Source: Synechococcaceae cyanobacterium | GTDB taxonomy: Bacteria > Cyanobacteriota > Cyanobacteriia > PCC-6307 > Cyanobiaceae | Direction of reading: 5' to 3' | Length of the DNA stretch: 47,697 bases | NCBI GenBank assembly: GCA_947461705.1 | Contig: CANHMF010000003.1 | Location: 1 to 47,697, forward strand | The notes under the pieces: generated by a model | The model's database searches: none | The model's input: the letters and a program-made list of their open reading frames with translations, nothing else | What the model was told of the DNA's origin: nothing | Program-made: the position numbers and the translations under genes | Shown: positions 41,289-47,697 of the stretch, one piece after another | Layout: every line of letters begins with the position of its first letter | Numbering within the stretch: position 1 is the stretch's first letter

Positions 41289-42091
41289 ACAACGCCCTCA
41301 CCGCAGCAACCACCGCCAAGGTCTGGATCGTGGGGGCTGGCCCTGGGGCCCCCGATCTGCTCACCATCCGGGCCCTACGGGCGATCGAACAGGCCGAGGT
41401 GCTGATCTGGACCGACTCCCTGGTGAGCCCCCAACTGGCCGCCCTGGCTCCGCCAGCCTGTGAGCGCATTCGCACCAGCACCCTCACCCTGGAGGAGGTG
41501 ATGGAGCTGATGCTGGATCGCGCCAGGGCCGGCAAGCAGGTGGTGCGTCTCCACGATGGCGACACCTGTCTCTACAGCGCCCTCAATGAACAGCTCTGCC
41601 GGCTGCTGGATGCCGACATCACGGTGGAGGTGGTGCCTGGTCTCAGCGCCTACCAGGCCACCGCGGCTGCTCTGAGCAGTGAACTCACCATTCCCGGCCT
41701 GGTGCAGACCATCGTGCTCAGCCGTGCTGGCGGTCGGACGGGAGTACCGGAGAACGAATCCCTCGAGCGGTTGGCGGCCCTGCAGGCCTCCCTGTGCCTC
41801 TATCTCAGTGCGCGCCACGTGGAGCAGGTGCAGGCCGAGCTGCTGCGGCACTACCCAGCCGACACCCCCGTGGCAATCGGCTATCGCGTCAGCTGGCCCG
41901 ACCAGTGGCTCACGGTGGTACCCCTGAGCGAAATGGCCCGGGTGAGCCAGGAGAGGGAACTGATCCGCACCACCCTGTACGTGGTGAGCCCAGCGCTGGC
42001 CGCTCCCGGGGAGGCCCGATCCAAGCTGTATTCAGCCAGCCATCACCACCTGTTCCGCGGCGGGGCGGAGGTGGGGCCCATGATGTTTTAG
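41285..42091 (+). CDS. cobM: Precorrin-4 C11-methyltransferase
   Basis: [51 protein letters not shown] start overlapping lgt stop. Confidence 0.94.
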   Translation: MNNALTAATTAKVWIVGAGPGAPDLLTIRALRAIEQAEVLIWTDSLVSPQLAALAPPACERIRTSTLTLEEVMELMLDRARAGKQVVRLHDGDTCLYSALNEQLCRLLDADITVEVVPGLSAYQATAAALSSELTIPGLVQTIVLSRAGGRTGVPENESLERLAALQASLCLYLSARHVEQVQAELLRHYPADTPVAIGYRVSWPDQWLTVVPLSEMARVSQERELIRTTLYVVSPALAAPGEARSKLYSASHHHLFRGGAEVGPMMF

Positions 42092-42104
42092 GCTCTAGGG
42101 GTGC

Positions 42105-42176
<72 letters not shown>

Positions 42177-42180
42177 TAAT

Positions 42181-42278
42181 CCATTGAAAACCCTTGCCAC
42201 GCAAGCGGTTTCAATGGTTGCAGGTTTCCTGGTTCGTGCCGTTTATGGCACCTGGTTCTGGCTGTGATGCAAAGCCAG
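42181..42278 (+). other. Structured intergenic element of three consecutive hairpins downstream of tRNA-Val
   Basis: (i) CCATTGAAAACC-CTTGC-CAC-GCAAG-C-GGTTTCAATGG 42181-42217; (ii) GTGCC-N6-GGCAC 42236-42251; (iii) CTGGCT-N9-AGCCAG 42258-42278. Confidence 0.6.
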
Positions 42279-42343
42279 CGTATCCGGGTCACAATGCCTC
42301 AACGAGTTCGTCGGCCCCGCGCGTGAGCGCCAGCACCCCCACC

Positions 42344-43120
42344 ATGGACCTCGACGCTGGAACGCCCTCTGCCGAGTCGGCCCTAGAGCGCCTTGGCCTC
42401 ACCCTGAGGGAGGCCCGCCTGGCCCGCGGCATGGAGTGCCGTGCCCTGGCGGCTCAGCTGCGCATGGGCCCCGAACAACTGGAGGCCCTCGAAGCGGGTG
42501 ATTTCAGCCGGTTGCCCGAAATGGTGTTCGTGATCGCCCAGGCCCGGCGCGTGGCCGACGCCCTCGGCGTGGACGTGAACCTCTTGATCACGCCCCTGAA
42601 ACAGAGCGCCGGTGCCCTCAAGCCGGCCCCGGCCCCTCTCACCGCAGACACCTACTCCTCCAAGAGCAGCCACAACCGTGGCAGCCAAGCGTCGCTGCTG
42701 CCGGTTGTGGGCTGGGTGGCCGTGCTGGCTGGCCTGGCCGCAGCGGGGGGCTGGGGCTGGCAACAGCTCAACCAGGCCGGCGGCAAGCCCATGGCCCCCG
42801 CCCCGTTGGTTCCGGTCCAGCCGGCCCCACAGCCCGGCCCCTCCAAGCCAGTGGCCACGCCAGCCGGCCTCCGCCTCACCAGTGCGGAGGCCAGCTGGCT
42901 CGAGGTGCGCACCAGCTCCGGCAAGCAGCTGTTTGAGGGCAACCTCAAGGGCACGCGCATCTTCCCCCTGGGCACGGGGCTCAAGGTGTTGGCTGGCCGA
43001 CCCGATCTCGTTCGCGCCAGCCTGGGCGACGCCCCCGGCAAGACCCTGGGGCGGATTGATCAGCTGACCTGGGTGGAGTTCAAGCCCTCCGCTCCGGCAG
43101 CAGCGGCTCCAACACCCTGA
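42344..43120 (+). CDS. RodZ-like helix-turn-helix / DUF4115 membrane protein
   Basis: N-terminal HTH (LGLTLREARLARGMECRALAAQLRMGPEQLEALEAGDFSRLPEMVFVIAQARRVADALGVD), single TM, C-terminal DUF4115-like WLEVRTSSGKQLFEGNLKGTRIFPLGTGLKVLAGRPDLV. Confidence 0.85.
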   Translation: MDLDAGTPSAESALERLGLTLREARLARGMECRALAAQLRMGPEQLEALEAGDFSRLPEMVFVIAQARRVADALGVDVNLLITPLKQSAGALKPAPAPLTADTYSSKSSHNRGSQASLLPVVGWVAVLAGLAAAGGWGWQQLNQAGGKPMAPAPLVPVQPAPQPGPSKPVATPAGLRLTSAEASWLEVRTSSGKQLFEGNLKGTRIFPLGTGLKVLAGRPDLVRASLGDAPGKTLGRIDQLTWVEFKPSAPAAAAPTP

Positions 43121-44744
43121 GGCTCACACCAGCGGCTTCCTGCACAGCCGGGGCACAGGCCTGCAGGCTCCAGCGTTCCAGGCTGAGGTCGAGCTCAGCA
43201 GCCATGGGCTCCAGCCGGATGTTGAGGCCACTGGTTTCATCCGACCGCACCTGAATCCCCGCCACCGACGCCTGGGGGCGACGATCCAGGGCAACGGCGA
43301 GCCGCAGCAGCAGGGCCATGGCCGCCACCGTGCGGCGCTGCTCGCGGCCATCGATCAACTGCCAGGCCTCGTGCCGCTTCTTGGGCAGGCTGCGGCGGTG
43401 ATAGCGGGCCATGGCCGCCACCATCAGCTGCTCACTGTCGGAGTAGCCCAGCAGGTCGCCGTGGCGAATGAGATACCAGCTGTGCTTGTGATAGGCCCCC
43501 ACATTGATGTGTTGGCCACAGCTGTGCAGCATCGCCGCGGCCCAGAGCAGTTGGCGGCCGCTGCCGTCATCGTTATGCAACACCCCCTGGGTCTGGCTGT
43601 AAAGGCTGAGGGCATAGCCCGCCACCCGCTCCGCCCGGGCCTGATCCACGCCGTAGCGCTGCACTTGGTGCAGCACGGTGCGCTGGCGAATGCTGCTCTG
43701 GAACGCAAAGCGATCCACGATCAGATCGTTGCGCAACATCCAATCCACGATCAGGCCTTCCCGCAGGGCCCGCTCACTGATCACCAGCTCCTGGGCACCG
43801 AGCATCTGCATGGCGGTCTGCAGGATCAGGGCACCGGGAACGATGATCTCGGCGCGGCGCTCATTGAGGCAGGGCAGGGCCCGGCGCTGCTCCGGGGTCA
43901 TGGTCAGCAGGCGGGCCACCAGCTGATTGAGCCGCTCCCGCGGCACGCGATAACCCTGCATGCGCAACGGGGGGCGCGGATCCTCTGCCGCCGCCATGGC
44001 CGCGATCGCCATGGCGGTGCCGCTGGTGCCCACCATCACCGGCAATTCCCCCGGGTTGAGCCGTTGCTTCACCTTCAGCACCGCCGGCTCGAGGCTCCCC
44101 TGGATGTAGGCCCGCAGGAACTCCACCCGCTTGGCGGGCAGCGGATCGTCGTGGACAAAATCCCGCTGCAGCCGCACGGCCCCCACCCGGGTGCTGGTGA
44201 GGGCGCGGGCATCCCGACCATCCGCCAGGATCAACTCGGTGGAGCCGCCACCGATATCGAGAATGAGATGGGGCTGCTCCCCGAAGGCCATGCCGGAGAG
44301 CACACCGAGATAGATGAGGCGGGCCTCCTCCGGCCCACTCACCAGATCCACCTCCAGGCCCAGCTGCTCCTGGATGGCCTGCAGGAATTCGCGACCATTG
44401 GGGGCCTCGCGCACGGCACTGGTAGCGGCTGTCACCACATCGCCGGGCTGGACGCCGTGGCTGGCGGCCAGCTCCCGGCAGTGGCGCAGGGTGATGAAGG
44501 CCCGCTCAATCGCCTCGGCGCTGAGATCGCCGGTTTCAGGATCGCGCTCCCCCAACCGGGTGGTGGATTTCTCAGTGAGCACCACCGAGAAGCTGCGCAG
44601 GGCCGGATCCACCGCTGCGATCAGCAGGTGAATGGAATTGGTGCCGATGTCGATGCCGGCCACCGGCCGGCTCCCAGCTGTGCCATTACCGGCGGAGGTC
44701 TCGGTCACGCGGGACAGCAGGCGGGGCTGCTGGCACTTTCGCAT
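43080..44744 (-). CDS. ppx: Ppx/GppA exopolyphosphatase
   Basis: VAGIDIGTNSIHLLIAAVD; LDIGGGSTELILADG; C-terminal HD-type region. ATG 44744 or GTG 44708. Confidence 0.95.
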   Translation of the reverse strand: MRKCQQPRLLSRVTETSAGNGTAGSRPVAGIDIGTNSIHLLIAAVDPALRSFSVVLTEKSTTRLGERDPETGDLSAEAIERAFITLRHCRELAASHGVQPGDVVTAATSAVREAPNGREFLQAIQEQLGLEVDLVSGPEEARLIYLGVLSGMAFGEQPHLILDIGGGSTELILADGRDARALTSTRVGAVRLQRDFVHDDPLPAKRVEFLRAYIQGSLEPAVLKVKQRLNPGELPVMVGTSGTAMAIAAMAAAEDPRPPLRMQGYRVPRERLNQLVARLLTMTPEQRRALPCLNERRAEIIVPGALILQTAMQMLGAQELVISERALREGLIVDWMLRNDLIVDRFAFQSSIRQRTVLHQVQRYGVDQARAERVAGYALSLYSQTQGVLHNDDGSGRQLLWAAAMLHSCGQHINVGAYHKHSWYLIRHGDLLGYSDSEQLMVAAMARYHRRSLPKKRHEAWQLIDGREQRRTVAAMALLLRLAVALDRRPQASVAGIQVRSDETSGLNIRLEPMAAELDLSLERWSLQACAPAVQEAAGVSLRVLEPLLPERRA

Positions 44745-44748
44745 CGCC

Positions 44749-44769
44749 GGGCCGCCTAACGTGCGGCCC
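44749..44769. promoter_or_regulatory. Perfect dyad GGGCCGC-N7-GCGGCCC between ppx and ubiA
   Basis: Arms 44749-44755 and 44763-44769 around CTAACGT. Confidence 0.5.
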
Positions 44770-44791
44770 AACACTGGAGAAAGGCCAGCCT

Positions 44792-45697
44792 GTGGCCGCA
44801 GCCCTTGAACTGGTTCAGGCCTGGCTGGCCCTGCTGCGCTGGGACAAGCCCAGTGGCCGGCTGATCCTGCTGATCCCGGCCGGCTGGAGCCTGTGGCTGC
44901 TGCCGGCCACCCCGCCACCAGCGGTGCTGGTGGGCTGGATTGTGCTGGGGGGCCTGGCGGTGAGCGGGGCGGGCTGCGTGGCCAACGACCTGTGGGATCG
45001 ACGGATCGACCCCCAGGTGGAACGCACCCGCCAGCGCCCGCTGGCCAGCGGCCGTCTCGGCGTCTCGTCAGCCCTGGTGCTGCTGGGGCTGTGCCTGCTG
45101 GCGGCCCTGGCGGTAGTGCTCTGGGGTCTACCTGCCAGCAGCCGCGGCCTGTGCCTGGCCCTGGCCCTGGCCACCCTGCCGCCAGTGCTGCTCTACCCCT
45201 CCGCCAAGCGCTGGTTTGCCTTTCCCCAAGCGGTGCTGGCCCTGTGCTGGGGCTTCGCCGTACTGATCCCCTGGGGCGCCGCCACGGGCAAGCTCGATGG
45301 CGGCTGGCCGCTGTTCACCACTTGGGCGGCCACGCTGTTGTGGACCTTCGGGTTCGACACGGTGTACGCCATGGCCGACCGCCCCGATGACGCAGCCCTT
45401 GGCATCCGCAGCAGCGCCCTCAGCCTCGGGGCCCAGGCCCCTACGGCCGTGGGGCTTTGCTACGGCGCCACCGCCGTGCTGCTGGCCATCGCCGCAGGGC
45501 TGCAGGGGGTCGGACTGCTCTTCTGGCTGATCTGGGCGGTGGCCACGGCCGGACTGCTGCGGGAGGCCTGGCTGCTGCGCCGGCCCGAACTGCCGCGCTC
45601 GGCCTACGGACTGCATTTTCGTCACCAGGTGCTGCTGGGATCCCTGCTGCTGCTGGGCCTGGTGCTGGGACGCACGGGCGGGGGACTGCCGGCATGA
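44792..45697 (+). CDS. ubiA: UbiA family 4-hydroxybenzoate polyprenyltransferase (plastoquinone biosynthesis)
   Basis: LRWDKPSGRLILLIPAGWSLWLL; CVANDLWDRRIDPQVERTRQRPLASG; DTVYAMADRPDD. Confidence 0.95.
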   Translation: MAAALELVQAWLALLRWDKPSGRLILLIPAGWSLWLLPATPPPAVLVGWIVLGGLAVSGAGCVANDLWDRRIDPQVERTRQRPLASGRLGVSSALVLLGLCLLAALAVVLWGLPASSRGLCLALALATLPPVLLYPSAKRWFAFPQAVLALCWGFAVLIPWGAATGKLDGGWPLFTTWAATLLWTFGFDTVYAMADRPDDAALGIRSSALSLGAQAPTAVGLCYGATAVLLAIAAGLQGVGLLFWLIWAVATAGLLREAWLLRRPELPRSAYGLHFRHQVLLGSLLLLGLVLGRTGGGLPA

Positions 45698-46578
45698 CAG
45701 GCCAGCTGCCGCGCCCCCTGCGGGCGGGGGACCGGGTGCAGCTGGCTGCTGCCAGCTCAGCCCTGGACAACCTGGAGCGGCTCGAGGCCGGCAGCGCCGT
45801 GCTGCAGAGCTGGGGTCTGCAGGTGGAGCGCCACCCCGAGCCTCTGCGTCGCTGGGGCTACCTGGCCGGGGCCGACCCGCAGCGCCACGGCGACCTGCTG
45901 CCCCCAGCCCCGCTCACGGCCTTCATCCGCGGTGGCTGGGGTGCCGCCCGGCTCCTTGAAGCCCATCAGTCCCTGTCTCTGCCAGACGGCTGGCTGCTGG
46001 GTTTCTCGGATGTCACCTCACTGCTATGGGCCCAACGGGCCCAAGGGGGTTGCGGCGGCATCCACGGCCCCCTGGTGACCACCCTGGCCACCGAGCCCGC
46101 CTGGAGCCAGGAACGACTGCGGCAGTTGCTGTTCGGCGAGCCGCTGGCAGAGCTCACGGGGGCGGCCTGGAGCGCAGGCGTGGCGATAGGTCCGCTGCTG
46201 GTGGGCAACCTCACCGTGGCCACCCACCTGTTGGGAACCCCCCACCTCCCGGATCTGCGCGGCGCGGTGCTGGTGCTGGAGGACGTGGGCGAGGCCCCCT
46301 ACCGCATCGACCGCATGCTCACCCACTGGCGCCTCAGCGGTGCCCTGCAGCAACTGGCTGGCATCGGCTTCGGCAGCTTCAGCCAATGCCATGACGACGA
46401 CGCGCGCGATCCGGACACCTGCTTCAGCCTCGAGCAGGTGCTGCGGGAGCGCACCGCCGACCTGGGCATCCCCGTACTCGCCCAGCTGCCGGTGGGCCAT
46501 GAGCCCGGCAATGCCGCGCTCCCCCTGGGCGTTCAGGCCCGGCTGGATGCCCACCGGGGTGTGCTGCAGGTGCTCTAG
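45694..46578 (+). CDS. LD-carboxypeptidase (S66 family)
   Basis: [82 protein letters not shown]. Confidence 0.92.
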   Translation: MTGQLPRPLRAGDRVQLAAASSALDNLERLEAGSAVLQSWGLQVERHPEPLRRWGYLAGADPQRHGDLLPPAPLTAFIRGGWGAARLLEAHQSLSLPDGWLLGFSDVTSLLWAQRAQGGCGGIHGPLVTTLATEPAWSQERLRQLLFGEPLAELTGAAWSAGVAIGPLLVGNLTVATHLLGTPHLPDLRGAVLVLEDVGEAPYRIDRMLTHWRLSGALQQLAGIGFGSFSQCHDDDARDPDTCFSLEQVLRERTADLGIPVLAQLPVGHEPGNAALPLGVQARLDAHRGVLQVL

Positions 46579-47285
46579 CGGCCGGCCAACACCGCCGCGG
46601 CAATGGTGAGGTCGAAGGGGGTGGTGATCTTGATGTTGGAGGGGGAGGCCTCAATCACCTGCACCGCCCAACCCAAGCGCTCGAACAGGGAGGCGTCATC
46701 GGTGACACTCCAGCCCTCGGCAACGGCACGGGCGTGGGCAGCCCTGAGCTGTTGCACCGGAAAACCCTGGGGGGTCTGGGCACCCCAGAGCTGGGAGCGA
46801 TCCGGCGTGTCCTGAATCACGCCATCGCCATCCACTCGCTTGATCGTGTCGGTGACGGGCGCAGCCGCGATCACCGCCGCACCAGCGGCCACGGCCTGGG
46901 CACAGCGACTGATCAGGTCGGGATCCACCAGGCAGCGAGCCCCGTCGTGGATCAGCACAGAGCTGGCCGCCGGCGGCAGGGCAGCGAGGCCGTTGCTCAC
47001 GGATTCCTGGCGGGTGTCGCCTCCCTGGATCCACACCACGGGACGGTCGGGGTTGACCGCGGCCACCACGTCCTCAATGGCAGCCTGATCGATGGGCTGG
47101 CCCACGATGCCAATCCAGCGGATGTCAGCGCAGGCCAGGGCCGCCTCCAGGGTCCAGGCGAGGACTGGCCGCCCCGCCACCTCCAGCAGCAGCTTGTTGC
47201 GCTCCGCTCCCATGCGGCGGCCGCTGCCGGCGCAGGCGATCAGCAAATGCACAAGCGGGCGGCCTCCTGAGCCTGGTTGATCCAA
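46575..47285 (-). CDS. ispD: 2-C-methyl-D-erythritol 4-phosphate cytidylyltransferase
   Basis: [73 protein letters not shown]. Confidence 0.96.
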   Translation of the reverse strand: MDQPGSGGRPLVHLLIACAGSGRRMGAERNKLLLEVAGRPVLAWTLEAALACADIRWIGIVGQPIDQAAIEDVVAAVNPDRPVVWIQGGDTRQESVSNGLAALPPAASSVLIHDGARCLVDPDLISRCAQAVAAGAAVIAAAPVTDTIKRVDGDGVIQDTPDRSQLWGAQTPQGFPVQQLRAAHARAVAEGWSVTDDASLFERLGWAVQVIEASPSNIKITTPFDLTIAAAVLAGR

Positions 47286-47329
47286 CCTCCATACAATCAG
47301 CCCGCGACCCGCCCTAGCTGCCCGCCGCC

Positions 47330-47697
47330 ATGCGCGTTCTGTTTCTGCTTCCGGGCGGCATCACCAGCCAGCTGGAGGCCCTGCCGGCCGTGGCGACGGT
47401 GGCCAGCCAGCTCCAGGCCCAGGTGCAGGTGGCCTGTGCCCCTGCCGCCGCGGCCGCCTGGACGCTGGTGCCGGCGGTGGAGAAGGTGATTCCGTTCGAC
47501 TTCGACACCCGAGGCAGCCTGGCGGACTGGGCCAACTTGCTGGGCAACGTGCGCGAGCCCGATTTCCAAGCCTGCATCAGCCTGGCGCAGGGGCGTCAGC
47601 TCGACCTGATGCTCTCGATGAGCCACATTCCCAACCGCGTGGCCCTGGGCGGCTTCTCCGCCACGAGCAGCGTGAGTCCCACGGGCGGCTGGCAGCC
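47330..47697 (+). CDS. Glycosyltransferase family 9-like protein, N-terminal part (truncated by window edge)
   Basis: [44 protein letters not shown]...[30 protein letters not shown]; open to window end. Confidence 0.7.
   Translation, partial: MRVLFLLPGGITSQLEALPAVATVASQLQAQVQVACAPAAAAAWTLVPAVEKVIPFDFDTRGSLADWANLLGNVREPDFQACISLAQGRQLDLMLSMSHIPNRVALGGFSATSSVSPTGGWQ

Noticed and set aside
43371-44759. 462-aa plus-strand ORF opposite ppx
   Set aside because: Antisense shadow of ppx.

Overview
This 47.7 kb, GC-rich window is a chromosomal segment of a picocyanobacterium (Synechococcus/Cyanobium type). The evidence is the set of photosynthesis genes: petG, cytM, chlI, psaF-psaJ, petC-petA, an hli gene, crtL and GuaB3. 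I see about 50 protein genes, one tRNA-Val(CAC) and a Yfr1-type small RNA between the guaB3-like gene and trxA. Most of the window is housekeeping. There is no prophage, CRISPR array or transposase that I can support. The most interesting signals are: (1) a gyrA/crtL-linked protein combining an acetolactate-decarboxylase-like domain, with an intact HxH-x10-H zinc signature, and a C-terminal CARDB-like domain; (2) an intrinsic terminator encoded inside the conserved N-terminus of lgt, directly after petC-petA; (3) a strongly structured intergenic element just downstream of tRNA-Val; (4) GCAAC/GTTGC dyads shared by the trxA, petG/cytM and petC promoter regions; (5) a lower-GC GH13+CBM20 amylase that looks acquired; and (6) a tatC / DUF3067 / petC-petA neighbourhood suggesting a Rieske/cytochrome b6f maturation role for DUF3067. 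All family assignments are by eye from the translated ORFs, with no database search.
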